NCBI GenBank assembly: GCA_025656675.1
Contig: JAHXHN010000009.1
Coordinates: 1-64,000 of the forward strand
DNA from: Candidatus Thiodiazotropha sp. (ex Codakia rugifera)
GTDB taxonomy: Bacteria > Pseudomonadota > Gammaproteobacteria > Chromatiales > Chromatiaceae
Direction: 5' to 3'
DNA: 64,000 nt
This document shows positions 37,437 to 47,646 of this stretch, one piece after another (positions within the stretch are counted from its first letter, which is position 1; each line of letters opens with the position of its first letter). The notes under the pieces are model-generated. The model was not told where the DNA came from and ran no database searches. It saw only the letters and a list, made by a program, of their open reading frames with translations. Made by a program: the position numbers and the translations under genes.

Positions 37437-38483
37437 GTGAGTAACGAACCCAGACTGATCAATAGCGAAGCCACTGGCGAGGATGAAGCCCTGGATCGTG
37501 CCATCCGTCCAAAACGGTTGTGTGACTACGTTGGTCAACCTGCCGTATGTGAGCAGATGGAGATCTTTATCCCTGCTGCGCGAGGTCGGGAGGAGGCCCT
37601 TGACCATGTCCTGATATTTGGTCCACCCGGTTTGGGAAAAACTACGCTGGCACACATCATTGCCAATGAAATGGAAGTCAATCTGCGCCAGACTTCCGGA
37701 CCTGTCCTTGAAAAGCCGGGTGACCTGGCCGCCCTGTTGACCAACCTTGAGCCTCACGATGTGTTATTCGTCGATGAGATCCATCGGCTCAGTCCCGTAG
37801 TGGAGGAGGTACTCTATCCGGCGATGGAGGACTTTCAACTCGATATCATGATCGGAGAGGGACCGGCAGCCCGCTCGATTAAGCTCGACCTACCACCCTT
37901 TACCCTGGTTGGGGCTACCACTCGCGCCGGGTTACTGACTTCACCGCTGCGAGATCGATTCGGTATCGTGCAGCGCCTTGAGTTCTACAACAGCAGTGAT
38001 CTGGCAAGAATAGTCACTCGGTCGGCCGGTATTCTGAATATCGGTATGGATGAATCAGGGGCAAGCGAGATAGCGCGCCGTTCGCGAGGCACGCCAAGGA
38101 TTGCCAATCGTTTGCTAAGACGGGTGCGTGACTATGCTCAGGTTAAAGGGGATGGGCATATTTCAGCTGAATTGGCTGATAAAGCATTGGGCATGCTCAA
38201 GGTCGATGGCAACGGCTTTGACAATATGGATCGACGTCTGCTGTTGGCAGTGATCGAAAAATTCGAGGGCGGACCTGTAGGCGTCGACAACCTGGCAGCG
38301 GCGATCGGCGAAGAGAAAGGTACCATTGAGGATGTCCTGGAACCCTTCCTGATTCAGCAGGGATTTATGATGCGTACACCCAGGGGCAGGGTGGCGACCC
38401 AAGCCGCCTATCTACACTTCGGGCTCTCACCGAAACCAGGTGAACAGGTGCCCACTAAGGATGATCTGTTTCGCGAGTCATAG
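37437..38483 (+). CDS. ruvB: Holliday junction helicase RuvB
   Basis: This 348-residue AAA+ motor pairs with RuvA. It has Walker [10 protein letters not shown], Walker [11 protein letters not shown], sensor [18 protein letters not shown] and the winged-helix C-terminus ([24 protein letters not shown]). The initial codon is GTG. A terminator with a T run follows at 38597-38623 and closes the yebC-ruvCAB unit. Confidence 0.97.
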   Translation: MSNEPRLINSEATGEDEALDRAIRPKRLCDYVGQPAVCEQMEIFIPAARGREEALDHVLIFGPPGLGKTTLAHIIANEMEVNLRQTSGPVLEKPGDLAALLTNLEPHDVLFVDEIHRLSPVVEEVLYPAMEDFQLDIMIGEGPAARSIKLDLPPFTLVGATTRAGLLTSPLRDRFGIVQRLEFYNSSDLARIVTRSAGILNIGMDESGASEIARRSRGTPRIANRLLRRVRDYAQVKGDGHISAELADKALGMLKVDGNGFDNMDRRLLLAVIEKFEGGPVGVDNLAAAIGEEKGTIEDVLEPFLIQQGFMMRTPRGRVATQAAYLHFGLSPKPGEQVPTKDDLFRES

Positions 38484-38596
38484 TCTAGCAGGGAACTCGT
38501 ACCACATCGTACACTCATAGATTGGGACTCATGGTATCTGCAGGTGCGAATTCACTACCATCAGTTTACGAAGCTAAGTATGATTCTTCTGTTTTT

Positions 38597-38623
38597 AACC
38601 TGAATCCGAGGATTCGGGTTTTT
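38597..38623 (+). terminator. Rho-independent terminator after ruvB
   Basis: The 11-bp stem AACCTGAATCC/GGATTCGGGTT with one T-G pair and a GA loop runs into TTTTT. It separates the ruv and tol-pal operons. Confidence 0.85.
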
Positions 38624-38717
38624 GTGGCATCTGTTGTGGCTGATGAGACAGAAAATAATTGTAAATTTCTGAGTCCATGGATTGATGGAAGGATCAGGTA
38701 GTGGTCAGGTAAGGGGT

Positions 38718-39140
38718 ATGAACAGCAGCGCTCATCGTTTTGTCTGGCCGGTTAGGGTCTATTACGAAGATACTGATTCAGGGGGCGTTGTCTATTACGC
38801 CAATTACCTGAAGTTCATGGAGCGTGCGCGAACTGAATGGCTCCGTACAATCGGATTTGAGCAGGATCGTCTATTGAAGCAGGACGGGATCATCTTCGCA
38901 GTTCGCCAGGTGGAAGTGGGATACCATCAGCCTGCTCGTTTTAACGATGCGCTTGAGGTCAGTGCCAGTCTGTCACAAAAAGGTCGTGCCAGTCTTAGCT
39001 TCTATCAAGAGGTTGTGCGTTCGTCGGACCTACAACTGTTGTGTAAGGGCAAGATCAAGATTGCCTGTGTGGATATTAAAAAGATGCGTCCAACGCCAAT
39101 TCCCAAAAAGCTATTGATGGAGATACCGGATGTCGACTGA
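38718..39140 (+). CDS. ybgC: Tol-Pal-associated acyl-CoA thioesterase
   Basis: The hotdog-fold thioesterase has the family signature VYYEDTDSGGVVYYANYLKFMERARTEWL near its start, which includes the catalytic Asp. I chose ATG 38718 (140 residues) because AAGGGGT lies just upstream; an in-frame ATG at 38682 would add 12 residues. YbgC acts on acyl-CoA or acyl-ACP and is the standard first gene of tol-pal operons. It overlaps tolQ by 11 bases. Confidence 0.93.
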   Translation: MNSSAHRFVWPVRVYYEDTDSGGVVYYANYLKFMERARTEWLRTIGFEQDRLLKQDGIIFAVRQVEVGYHQPARFNDALEVSASLSQKGRASLSFYQEVVRSSDLQLLCKGKIKIACVDIKKMRPTPIPKKLLMEIPDVD

Positions 39141-39804
39141 TCTCACTATTACCCATCTGATACTGAATGCCAGTCCGGTCGTTCAGTTTGTAATTGCCCT
39201 GCTGGTGTTCGCCTCCGTCAGTTCATGGAGCATGATATTCGATCGGATGCGTGTTCTGAAGAGGGCAGTGCGTGCCGCGGATGAGTTTGAAGGCCGATTC
39301 TGGTCCGGTGGCGATCTGGCCGAACTCTACCGTCAGATTGAGCGGGAGACTGATGATGAATCGGGCATGGCCTCTATCTTCCGTGCTGGATTTCGTGAAT
39401 TTGCACGCCTACGTACCAAAGGGCACAAAGACCCGATGGCGATGGTGCAAGGTGCGCAGCGCTCCATGCGGGTATCTTTGAATCGCGAAGTCGATCGTCT
39501 GGAACACCACCTCTCAACCTTGGCCACAATCGGATCCACCAGCCCTTATGTGGGGCTGTTCGGGACTGTCTGGGGCATTATGAATTCCTTTACCGCACTG
39601 GGTAATGTCAAGCAGGCTACCCTCGCGCTGGTCGCTCCGGGTATAGCTGAGGCATTGATTGCCACGGCCATCGGCCTGTTTGCCGCCATTCCGGCGGTGG
39701 TTGCCTATAATCGCTACTCCAACGATGTCGAACGACTGAACAATCGTTATGACGATTTCGTCGAGGAATTTGCAACTATTTTGCAGCGTCAGGCTGTTAC
39801 CTGA
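39130..39804 (+). CDS. tolQ: Tol-Pal system inner-membrane protein TolQ
   Basis: TolQ forms the proton channel with TolR and drives TolA. The 224-residue protein has three transmembrane helices (about 13-33, 132-155 and 165-188) and the conserved SSWSMIFDRM, STSPYVGLFGTVWGIMNSF and GIAEALIATAIGLFAAIPAV. It is a member of the MotA/TolQ/ExbB family. Confidence 0.97.
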   Translation: MSTDLTITHLILNASPVVQFVIALLVFASVSSWSMIFDRMRVLKRAVRAADEFEGRFWSGGDLAELYRQIERETDDESGMASIFRAGFREFARLRTKGHKDPMAMVQGAQRSMRVSLNREVDRLEHHLSTLATIGSTSPYVGLFGTVWGIMNSFTALGNVKQATLALVAPGIAEALIATAIGLFAAIPAVVAYNRYSNDVERLNNRYDDFVEEFATILQRQAVT

Positions 39805-39817
39805 CTGGCTGATAAAG

Positions 39818-40243
39818 ATGAGCCGTCAAAAGAATCGTCGTCGCCCCATGTCTGAGATCAACGTAGTGCCCTACATTGATGTGATGTTAGTGCTGTTGGT
39901 GATTTTCATGATCACGGCTCCATTGCTGACCCAGGGCGTCAAAGTTGATTTACCCCAGGCAGATGCCGAGCCTCTGTCTAAGGAAATGGATGAGCCTTTG
40001 GTTGTGACGGTAAACAGGGAAGGGGAGATGTTTATCGATATCGGTCAGGGCAAAGACCAACCGGTTGAACCGGACGTGCTTGTCAGCCGGGTACAGTCGG
40101 TTCTTAAATATAAACCGAAGACCCCGATTATGGTGCGTGGCGACACAGGTGTTGCCTATGGACGCGTAGTGGAAGCGATGGTATTGCTACAGGCCGGTGG
40201 TGCACCCAGCGTTGGGCTGATTACCGAACCACCGGAGTCCTAA
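39818..40243 (+). CDS. tolR: Tol-Pal system protein TolR
   Basis: From ATG 39818 the protein has 141 residues: a cytoplasmic start, one transmembrane helix (about 20-38) with the essential aspartate D21 in NVVPYIDVMLVLLVIFMIT, and a periplasmic dimerisation domain. An upstream ATG at 39749 overlaps tolQ and would add a non-homologous extension, so I reject it. The stop overlaps the tolA ATG by one base. Confidence 0.95.
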   Translation: MSRQKNRRRPMSEINVVPYIDVMLVLLVIFMITAPLLTQGVKVDLPQADAEPLSKEMDEPLVVTVNREGEMFIDIGQGKDQPVEPDVLVSRVQSVLKYKPKTPIMVRGDTGVAYGRVVEAMVLLQAGGAPSVGLITEPPES

Positions 40244-41121
40244 TGCTATCTGTAATCAAGCGCAATCCGGTGTCTGTGGTACTGGCCCTTCTATTGCATG
40301 GGCTGATTCTGTTTTTTCTGATTTTCGGTGTGGATTGGTCGAATCCGGGAAAACCGGCAACACCCAAGGCAAATGTGGTTCAAGCCCATACGGTTGATGC
40401 CAAGCAGCTCAATCAGACCAAGGAAAAGGAGAAAGCCGCAGAGCGTGAAAAACAGCGGCTGCGGGAGCAGGAGCAGAAACGCAAACAGGCGGAACAGAAA
40501 AAGCGTAAGCAACAATTAGAGCAGAAGCGGGTTGCAAAGGAAAAGGCCGAAAAGAAACGACAGGAAGCTGAGGTTAAACGTCAGGCCCAGTTGAAGAAGG
40601 AGCGGCAAGCCAAGGAGGCTAAGCGTAAGGCTGAGACAAAACGCAAAGCGGAGATGGAAGCAAAGCGTAAAGCGGAAATAGAGAGGAAGCAAAAGGCTGA
40701 ACGTGAAGCCAAACGCAAGGCCGAGGCCAAGCGTAAAGCGGCTGCAGAGGCAAAAAGAAAGGCCGAGGCCGAGGCCGCTGCACGAGCTGAGCGCGAGCGA
40801 GCCTTGCAGGAGCAAATGGCTGCAGAACAGAATAGCCGTGAGATTGATCGCTATGTGGCCGTCATAAAGCAGCAGGTCGAACGTAGCTGGCTAAAGCCAG
40901 GACAAGGTAGTGAAGATCTCTCCTGCGTGGTGCAGGTACGCCTGATTCCGGGTGGCGATGTGGTGCCAGGTGGTGTCAGTATTATCAGAAGTAGTGGCAA
41001 TGCGGCATTTGATCGATCTGTGGAGTCAGCGGTCTATAAAGCGGCCCCATTACCCGTCCCAAGCGGATTGTTATTTGAATCGTTCCGTACACTAAAGTTA
41101 AACTTTAAGCCGAGTAAGTAA
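40243..41121 (+). CDS. tolA: Tol-Pal system protein TolA
   Basis: The 292-residue protein has a single N-terminal membrane anchor (about 11-30), a long charged helical domain (about 55-195) with AKRKAE-type repeats rich in Lys, Glu and Ala, and a C-terminal domain (about 200-292) with the single conserved S-W-x-x-P segment (VERSWLKPG). It spans the periplasm to contact Pal. The repeat-rich coding sequence produces long antisense open frames that are not genes. Confidence 0.95.
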   Translation: MLSVIKRNPVSVVLALLLHGLILFFLIFGVDWSNPGKPATPKANVVQAHTVDAKQLNQTKEKEKAAEREKQRLREQEQKRKQAEQKKRKQQLEQKRVAKEKAEKKRQEAEVKRQAQLKKERQAKEAKRKAETKRKAEMEAKRKAEIERKQKAEREAKRKAEAKRKAAAEAKRKAEAEAAARAERERALQEQMAAEQNSREIDRYVAVIKQQVERSWLKPGQGSEDLSCVVQVRLIPGGDVVPGGVSIIRSSGNAAFDRSVESAVYKAAPLPVPSGLLFESFRTLKLNFKPSK

Positions 41122-41133
41122 CTAATTGTCATC

Positions 41134-42426
41134 ATGAAAAAAATTCTACTTTTTCTGCTTGCATTAATGAGCTGGCAACCGGCATTGCATGCCGAACTGA
41201 CCATTGAGATTACAGAGGGTGTCGAGGGAGCGTTGCCGATCGCTGTAGTGCCATTCAGTTGGCAGGGCAATGGTTCCCCACCTGAAGACATTGCTGCTGT
41301 AATCAATGCCGACCTGCAACGCAGTGGTCGTTTCAAGACATTGCCCCGGGCTGACATGCTAGCCCGACCGACTTCTGTTGAGGCGATTGAATTTAAAGAC
41401 TGGCGAGCCTTGGATATTGAGAATCTGGTTATTGGCCAGGTGCAGTCGAATGGTGCTGGCGGCTACCAAATCCAGTTCCAGCTATTGGATGTATTTAGGG
41501 GAGAACAGTTGGTCGGTTACAGCATACCCACCACGGCTCCGAATTTACGCAGCACTGCACATCGTATTGCCGATCTGATTTACGAGAAATTGCTGGGGAT
41601 ACCTGGAGCGTTTGCGACCCGAGTGGCTTACATTACATCGACCAAGCCGGTGAATGGCGAGATGCGCATCGATCTTAATATCGCTGATGCAGATGGCTAC
41701 AATCCAGAAACAATAGTCAGTTCCAGTGAGCCACTGATGTCACCAGCCTGGTCACCAGATGGGTTGAAACTTGCCTATGTCTCATTTGAGGGGGGGCAGT
41801 CTGCGGTCTATGTACAGGGGGTTTATACAGGTAAACGTCAGAAGGTTACCTCATTTAAAGGCATCAACGGTGCGCCGGCCTGGTCACCGGACGGGCGTAA
41901 GCTGGCCATGACCCTTTCGAAAGATGGTAATCCTGACATATATGTCTTCGATCTGAATACCCGTAAACTACAGGCTATCACCAGACACTATGCCATCGAT
42001 ACCGAACCTGCCTGGTCACCGGATGGACGCAGCATCGTGTTCACTTCGGATCGAGGTGGTAAGCCACAGATCTATCGGGTTTCGGCATTTGGCGGAAAAG
42101 CGCAACGCGTCACCTTTCAAAACAGTTACAATGCTCGTGCTTCCTTCTCACCCGACGGGAAGTTGTTAGCGCTAGTGACCCGTGAAGAGGGAAAATACCG
42201 TATAGCGGTACAGGATCTTGAGTCTGGGGTCATGCAAGTGCTCAGTCAGGGCAGCCTGGATGAGTCACCCAGTTTCGCGCCCAATGGCAGCATGATAATT
42301 TACGCCTCTAAGGCAGGTTATCGTGGTGTCCTGGCAGCGGTCTCGGTTGATGGTCGTGTACGGCAACGCCTCGCCCTGCAGGAGGGTGATGTGCGTGAAC
42401 CGGTTTGGTCGCCTTTTAAGAAATAA
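41134..42426 (+). CDS. tolB: Tol-Pal system beta-propeller protein TolB
   Basis: This 430-residue periplasmic protein has a signal peptide (cut near LHAELT, about residue 20), an N-terminal alpha/beta domain and a C-terminal beta-propeller with repeated PAWSPDG-type blades (near residues 203, 248, 291, 335 and 379). It binds Pal and links the outer membrane to the energised TolQRA complex during cell division. Confidence 0.96.
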   Translation: MKKILLFLLALMSWQPALHAELTIEITEGVEGALPIAVVPFSWQGNGSPPEDIAAVINADLQRSGRFKTLPRADMLARPTSVEAIEFKDWRALDIENLVIGQVQSNGAGGYQIQFQLLDVFRGEQLVGYSIPTTAPNLRSTAHRIADLIYEKLLGIPGAFATRVAYITSTKPVNGEMRIDLNIADADGYNPETIVSSSEPLMSPAWSPDGLKLAYVSFEGGQSAVYVQGVYTGKRQKVTSFKGINGAPAWSPDGRKLAMTLSKDGNPDIYVFDLNTRKLQAITRHYAIDTEPAWSPDGRSIVFTSDRGGKPQIYRVSAFGGKAQRVTFQNSYNARASFSPDGKLLALVTREEGKYRIAVQDLESGVMQVLSQGSLDESPSFAPNGSMIIYASKAGYRGVLAAVSVDGRVRQRLALQEGDVREPVWSPFKK

Positions 42427-42453
42427 TCGTACCGCTGGTAAGGAGAGTTATTC

Positions 42454-42996
42454 ATGAAAAAAATGTCAATCATTTGGGTCCCGGTCTTGCTATCACTGTT
42501 ATTGCTCGTGGGCTGTTCTTCAACCCCTACCAGTGAAGGCGGTGCGGATGTATCTGAACAATCCACTGGCGCTGATGGCAGCGATGCCAATGGTGGCAGC
42601 GCTTCCACTTCCGCTGCCAGTCAAGGTGGTGAATGGCAAGGGGACCCGCTGGAGAATCCTAACGGTCTGTTGGCAACCCGTGTCATCTATTTTGATTTCG
42701 ATCTGAGTACGGTCCGGTCCGATTACATGGATGTGATTCAGGCACATGCAGACTATCTTGCAGCCAATCCACAAGTTGTGGTGCGATTGGAAGGCCACGC
42801 CGATGAGAAGGGAACGCGTGAGTACAATCTGGGTTTGGGCGAGAATCGTGCTAATGCTGTGCGCAGCCTGATGTTGGCTCAGGGTGTGTCGGATAATCAA
42901 CTGGTGGTCGTCAGCTATGGCGAGGAACGGCCAGCAGCATTTGAACACAACGATGAGTCCTGGGCACTCAATCGACGTGTTGAACTTATCTACTGA
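42454..42996 (+). CDS. pal: Peptidoglycan-associated lipoprotein Pal
   Basis: The 180-residue protein has a lipoprotein signal with lipobox LLVGC (C21), a Gly/Ser-rich linker and an OmpA-type peptidoglycan-binding domain (about 70-180: VIYFDFDLSTVR, LEGHADEKGTREYNLGLGE-type segment). It anchors the outer membrane to the wall and binds TolB. Confidence 0.96.
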   Translation: MKKMSIIWVPVLLSLLLLVGCSSTPTSEGGADVSEQSTGADGSDANGGSASTSAASQGGEWQGDPLENPNGLLATRVIYFDFDLSTVRSDYMDVIQAHADYLAANPQVVVRLEGHADEKGTREYNLGLGENRANAVRSLMLAQGVSDNQLVVVSYGEERPAAFEHNDESWALNRRVELIY

Positions 42997-43010
42997 TTGG
43001 GGAGTTGGCG

Positions 43011-43832
43011 ATGAGGTTGATCTTCAGGAGATGCTTACTCTGCGCAATGTTGGTGATCAGCGCTATGGCAACAACGGTTTCTGTCGCTGAGAATGGCAAA
43101 CAGAGTGTGGAGCAACGTCTGCAGCGGCTTGAGAGAATATTGCAGAACCAGAGTCTGGCTGATCTTGTGGTGCAGCTTCAACAGTTACGCCAGGAGGTCC
43201 AGCAACTGCGAGGTGATGTTGAGCTGCAGAAACACACCATGGATGCAATGAGTCGCCGTCAGCGTGATCTCTACCTGGATATCGATCAAAGACTGTCACG
43301 GGTTCAACCGAGCAATGGTGCCGGTATGCAGGCTCCTGTGGTCACACCCCCACCGGTTATCAACCAACCGGTAGCGACTGATACTGCACCTGCACCAGGT
43401 CCGGTAGCTCCAACACCGGCTGCCAATGTGACACCACCTGATCCGAAAAAAGAGGCAACGGCCTATCAGAGTGCATTCAATCTTTTAAAGCAGGGGCGTT
43501 ATTCGGAGTCGATTACAGCATTCTCCAACTTTCTAAGGGATTATGCAGGGGGTAGTTTCGAAGATAATGCTCAGTATTGGTTGGCGGAAGCAAGCTATGT
43601 CAATCGCGATTTCGATACGGCCTTGGGAGATTTCTCGAAGGTCATAGAGAAATATCCGCAAAGTCCCAAGATACCTGGGGCCATGTTGAAGATGGGATAT
43701 ATTCACTATGAGAAGCAGAACTGGGACGAAGTAAAAAGGATTCTGCATGAGTTACGGTCAAACTATCCTGCCACCACTGAATCCCTGCTGGCAGAAAAGC
43801 GCTTGAAACGCCTGGCTAAAGAGGGACGCTGA
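43011..43832 (+). CDS. cpoB: Cell division coordinator CpoB
   Basis: With ATG 43011, which has GGGGAG seven bases upstream, the protein has about 273 residues: signal peptide, N-terminal coiled coil (VEQRLQRLERILQNQSLADLV), a Pro-rich linker (about 105-145) and three C-terminal TPR units (YQSAFNLLKQGRYSESITAF onward). CpoB (YbgF) coordinates peptidoglycan synthesis with outer-membrane constriction and is the standard last gene of the tol-pal cluster. Confidence 0.92.
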   Translation: MRLIFRRCLLCAMLVISAMATTVSVAENGKQSVEQRLQRLERILQNQSLADLVVQLQQLRQEVQQLRGDVELQKHTMDAMSRRQRDLYLDIDQRLSRVQPSNGAGMQAPVVTPPPVINQPVATDTAPAPGPVAPTPAANVTPPDPKKEATAYQSAFNLLKQGRYSESITAFSNFLRDYAGGSFEDNAQYWLAEASYVNRDFDTALGDFSKVIEKYPQSPKIPGAMLKMGYIHYEKQNWDEVKRILHELRSNYPATTESLLAEKRLKRLAKEGR

Positions 43833-43859
43833 GGGGCATACTTTCTGTTCCAGCGCGAT

Positions 43860-44501
43860 ATGCCGCAACTTCGAATCACTGAGATATTCCTCTCCCTGCA
43901 GGGAGAGGGACGACACGCTGGCTGTCCCAGTGTCTTCATTCGCTTGACCGGTTGTCCCCTGCGATGTCATTACTGTGATACACGCTATGCATTCAGTGGT
44001 GGAGAGTGGTGTAGCGTTGAAACGATTGTGCAACAGGTCGATAAGCTCAAGGCTGAACATGTCTGTGTGACCGGGGGAGAGCCGCTCGCTCAACAAGCGT
44101 GTAATGAGCTATTGACCCGATTATGTGATGCTGCTTATCGGGTCTCACTGGAGACCAGCGGGGCATTGGATATCAGCAATGTCGATTCCCGCGTGACCAG
44201 GGTGGTTGATCTTAAAACACCGGGTTCAGGTGAGATGCAGAGAAATCTGATGTCGAACCTTGAATACCTAACGGCCAATGATCAAGTCAAATTTGTCATA
44301 ACCAGTCGTGCCGATTACGAGTGGAGCAGGGATCTTTTGCAGAGGTACCGGTTAGCGGATCAATGCGAAGTGCTCTTTTCTCCTGCCAAGGAAGAGCAGA
44401 ACGCAACCGAACTGGCCGAATGGCTAGTTGAAGATAGATTGCAGGCCAGGTTTCAGCTGCAACTTCACAAGCTCCTATGGGGCGACCAACCTGGACGATG
44501 A
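43860..44501 (+). CDS. queE: 7-carboxy-7-deazaguanine synthase
   Basis: QueE is a radical SAM enzyme of queuosine synthesis that makes 7-carboxy-7-deazaguanine. The 213-residue protein starts with the substrate segment FLSLQGEG and has the cluster motif C32-x3-C36-x2-C39 in TGCPLRCHYCDT, followed by TGGEPLAQ. It lies 27 bases after cpoB, an arrangement common in gammaproteobacteria. The queD partner is not in this window. Confidence 0.95.
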   Translation: MPQLRITEIFLSLQGEGRHAGCPSVFIRLTGCPLRCHYCDTRYAFSGGEWCSVETIVQQVDKLKAEHVCVTGGEPLAQQACNELLTRLCDAAYRVSLETSGALDISNVDSRVTRVVDLKTPGSGEMQRNLMSNLEYLTANDQVKFVITSRADYEWSRDLLQRYRLADQCEVLFSPAKEEQNATELAEWLVEDRLQARFQLQLHKLLWGDQPGR

Positions 44502-44593
44502 TCCTATATTCCACAGTTGACCGCTGATATCTAACCTAAGGTAATGAGATGACGAATCACATATTGCGTTTTACCCCTGCCGATTGGATGAGC

Positions 44594-44608
44594 GTTAACA
44601 GGCCCTAG
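44594..44608. repeat. Dispersed 15-mer, copy 1
   Basis: GTTAACAGGCCCTAG here is the exact reverse complement of 61176-61190, and similarity continues about nine bases on the GTTAAC side. Both copies are intergenic. Confidence 0.45.
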
Positions 44609-44659
44609 ATGAATTTGATAAAAATCCATGTTCAACGGTGGATCTAGGATGATAAAAGC

Positions 44660-45349
44660 ATGAGTCAACGTGCGGTTGTACTGCTCTCAGGCGGCTTGGA
44701 TTCAGCCACTGTTCTGGCGATTGCTCGTAGTCAGGGATTTTCTTGTTATGCACTGAGCATGGCTTACGGTCAGCGCCATGCTGCTGAACTGGCTGCGGCA
44801 TCACGGGTCGCCACAGCATTACAGGCACTGAGACATAAAGTGATTCATATCGGGCTCGACGATATCGGTGGATCAGCATTGACAGATCGATCGATTCAGG
44901 TACCGGAGGAGACGAGCGCAGGTATTCCAGTGACCTATGTGCCTGCAAGAAATACAGTATTTCTCTCTCTAGCCTTGGGATGGGCGGAGGTATTGGAAGC
45001 TCATGATATCTTCATCGGCGTCAATGCTGTTGATTATTCGGGCTATCCTGATTGTCGACCGCAATTTATTGAGGCCTTCGAACAACTGGCTAATTTAGCG
45101 ACTAAAGCGGGTGTTGAGGGGAAACCGTTTCAGATTCACACGCCTCTGATCAATCTCAGCAAGGCGGATATCATCCGTCAGGGTATACTGCTGGGTGTGG
45201 ATTATGGCATGACTGTCTCCTGTTACCAGGCGACAGAGGCCGGTGAGGCTTGTGGTGTGTGCGATTCCTGTCGCCTACGTGCTCGAGGTTTTGTCGAAGC
45301 GGGTATTGCAGATCCTACAGCCTATCGTTGTCAATCAATTATAGAGTAA
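44660..45349 (+). CDS. queC: 7-cyano-7-deazaguanine synthase
   Basis: QueC converts carboxy-deazaguanine to preQ0 with ATP and ammonia. The 229-residue protein has the PP-loop [14 protein letters not shown] at its start, [12 protein letters not shown] in the middle and a C-terminal zinc site [10 protein letters not shown] plus the upstream [11 protein letters not shown]. It is separated from queE by 158 bases that carry a dispersed repeat; no preQ1 riboswitch fold is recognised there. Its end overlaps the convergent reductase gene by 15 bases. Confidence 0.96.
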   Translation: MSQRAVVLLSGGLDSATVLAIARSQGFSCYALSMAYGQRHAAELAAASRVATALQALRHKVIHIGLDDIGGSALTDRSIQVPEETSAGIPVTYVPARNTVFLSLALGWAEVLEAHDIFIGVNAVDYSGYPDCRPQFIEAFEQLANLATKAGVEGKPFQIHTPLINLSKADIIRQGILLGVDYGMTVSCYQATEAGEACGVCDSCRLRARGFVEAGIADPTAYRCQSIIE

Positions 45350-46201
45350 CTCCGCCCAGCGATCCTGATTGATAAGACTGTTTTTATGCTTTTTCCAGGC
45401 CTCTGGGGAGCCGAATGCCTCTGCCATCACCTTGTCTAGTACGTTGGCTGCCTTCTCCTGTCCTGCAACATAAACATAGGTATTTGGCGCTTGCATGAGT
45501 TGGCTGCACTCCTCCATGTTGGCAGTCAGGCTATCCTGAAGTCCATCTTCCGCCCTCGCAAGCGGCCTGTCAGTCAATACACTAAATGCCTTGAAGGTGT
45601 GGTCATCATAAAATTGACTTAGGTCCTTTTGCTCATCATTCAAGTAAAGCAGGTTCATCCCGCCCTGGTCACCGTAAAAGAGTCGGACATTGCCTTTCCA
45701 GCCACTATGCTGATCATAGATTTGACGGACAAATGCCCGAAACGGGGCAATGCCTGTACCAGTGCCAATCATTAACAGATTACTCGATGTATCAGCAGGT
45801 ATCTTGAAAGGGCTTTTATAAGGACCGGTAATCTTGATTTTATCCCCGACTCTGGCATTGCAGAGGTAGTTGGATGCAATACCCGGATACTGTTCACCGG
45901 AAATATCATCCAGATAGAAACAACGCCTTACCAGCAGCTCGAGGTCAATACTCTGACTATTGCCAGTTTGGACCGGATTGGCGATTGAGTAGCGCCGATG
46001 GTGGATTTCACTACCGAATTGGTGAGGACCAGGTACCAGTACCCCGATGGATTGACCCGCAGCGTATCGGAAAGTTGGGTCATCTATTTGAAGTATGAGT
46101 TTACGTACTTCTTCTGTGGATTCCGGGGTTATACGAGTGGATGACTTGATTGTGGCATCGCAGGTATTTTCTAAAAGGGACTCATCCGCGTTATCGGCCA
46201 T
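45335..46201 (-). CDS. Ferredoxin-NADP+ reductase-like flavoprotein
   Basis: The 288-residue protein is of the plant-type FNR fold: FAD-binding HRRYSIANP (near residue 93), a [11 protein letters not shown] segment, the NADP-binding [15 protein letters not shown] (near 170) and the terminal WAELLYN with its aromatic residue. It would move electrons between NADPH and ferredoxin or flavodoxin in the cytoplasm. No redox partner gene is adjacent, so the physiological partner is unknown. Confidence 0.85.
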   Translation of the reverse strand: MADNADESLLENTCDATIKSSTRITPESTEEVRKLILQIDDPTFRYAAGQSIGVLVPGPHQFGSEIHHRRYSIANPVQTGNSQSIDLELLVRRCFYLDDISGEQYPGIASNYLCNARVGDKIKITGPYKSPFKIPADTSSNLLMIGTGTGIAPFRAFVRQIYDQHSGWKGNVRLFYGDQGGMNLLYLNDEQKDLSQFYDDHTFKAFSVLTDRPLARAEDGLQDSLTANMEECSQLMQAPNTYVYVAGQEKAANVLDKVMAEAFGSPEAWKKHKNSLINQDRWAELLYN

Positions 46202-46484
46202 TTTTAATACTCACAAAATACTATTAAAATCAGTTTGTTACAGTTTCGTATGCTGTTGCGTCGCAGCATTATAGAGCGAAAAGCAGATGCTCACCAGTCT
46301 CAATACCAGGTACCTACGGAAATCTTTAGGTCATCAATGCTGGATTCAAACGTCAACAGTGTAGATTTCAAAGAGACAGGTGCAACAATACGCTATGGAT
46401 GGACAAGATAATGATAACGCTATACCATGCGTAAGCACTTATTTCTTCAGTATATTTGCCATATTACCTGAATCTGTAATTTCT

Positions 46485-47645
46485 ATGATTGACTATATTA
46501 TCGTAGGTGCCGGGTTTGCCGGATCTGTACTTGCTGAGCGCCTGGCTTCTCAAAATAACAAAAAAATACTTATTATTGAAAAGCGTAAGCATATAGCTGG
46601 TAACTGCTACGATCACTACGATGAGCAGGGTGTACTCGTTCATAAATATGGACCACATATATTTCATACTGATAATGCTGAAGTATTCAATTATCTTGGG
46701 GGATTCACTTCCTGGTTGAATTATCAACATGAAGTACTGGCGTTGGTTGATGGACAGAAAATTCCTATTCCATTCAATTTGAACTCACTGGAACAGCTGT
46801 TTTCACCCTCTTTGGCTTCATCGTTGGAGAAAAAGCTCGTAGAACGCTATGGTTTTGATGTAAAGGTCCCTATACTCGAGTTAAGAAAAGAAGAAGACAA
46901 AGAGTTAAAATATCTGGCGGATTATATCTACAGAAAGATATTTGCGAACTATACCGCTAAACAATGGGGATGCACACCAGAAGAAATTGACCCCGAAGTC
47001 ACTGCACGTGTACCTGTTTTTATTTCCAGGGACAACCGCTATTTTCAGGATAAGTATCAGGCCGTTCCCAAGCATGGTTATACGCAGTTATTCGCCAATT
47101 TGTTAGATAATGACAACATTAAGTTATTGTTAAATACTGATTACAAGGATGTGTTGTCTTTCGACAGTAAGACCGGTGACATCACTTTTTTTGGCCAACC
47201 ATTTTCGGGGAAATTAGTCTACACCGGTATGATTGATGAGCTCTTTGACTGGAGATTTGGTGAATTGCCATACCGTTCGCTTCAATTTGATTTTGAACAC
47301 TTCAAGCAGATGTCTTTTCAACAAGCAACCACTGAAAACTATCCGGATAATTACGATTTTACTCGGATCACTGAATTCAAACACATGACCCGACAGGAAA
47401 TTTCGGGTACTACAATCGTGCGTGAATTTCCTCAAGATTATGATCGAAGTGATGTGGGTAAAAATATACCTTACTATCCAATGTTAAAAGATGAAAACAG
47501 GCAATGCTATAAACAATATTATGAGTTATCGCAGAAATTTGATCATCTTATCCTGGTAGGGAGACTTGCCGAATACCGTTACTACGATATGGATGACATC
47601 GTGGCACGAGCCCTTGAAGTGTATCAGGAGCACTTTGTTACCTGA
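46485..47645 (+). CDS. glf: UDP-galactopyranose mutase
   Basis: Glf interconverts UDP-galactopyranose and UDP-galactofuranose with reduced FAD. The sequence has the dinucleotide fold MIDYIIVGAGFAGSVLAERL at the start, HKYGPHIFHTDN, the substrate loop around ANYTAKQWG and VGRLAEYRYYDMD near the end. I chose ATG 46485 (386 residues), the normal family start; a frame-open extension to 46380 is not family-like. It leads a glycan cluster with three glycosyltransferases, the first starting two bases after its stop. Confidence 0.94.
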   Translation: MIDYIIVGAGFAGSVLAERLASQNNKKILIIEKRKHIAGNCYDHYDEQGVLVHKYGPHIFHTDNAEVFNYLGGFTSWLNYQHEVLALVDGQKIPIPFNLNSLEQLFSPSLASSLEKKLVERYGFDVKVPILELRKEEDKELKYLADYIYRKIFANYTAKQWGCTPEEIDPEVTARVPVFISRDNRYFQDKYQAVPKHGYTQLFANLLDNDNIKLLLNTDYKDVLSFDSKTGDITFFGQPFSGKLVYTGMIDELFDWRFGELPYRSLQFDFEHFKQMSFQQATTENYPDNYDFTRITEFKHMTRQEISGTTIVREFPQDYDRSDVGKNIPYYPMLKDENRQCYKQYYELSQKFDHLILVGRLAEYRYYDMDDIVARALEVYQEHFVT

Positions 47646-47646
47646 A

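Noticed and set aside
40516-40815. Leucine-rich minus-strand frame resembling a membrane protein
   Set aside because: It is the antisense of the Lys/Glu/Ala repeat region of tolA.
44502-44659. Possible preQ1 riboswitch between queE and queC
   Set aside because: I could not find the preQ1 aptamer stem and A-rich tail; the gap is explained in part by a dispersed repeat.
46380-46484. 35-residue N-terminal extension of Glf
   Set aside because: The family begins at MIDYIIVGAG; the extension has no ribosome site or similarity.
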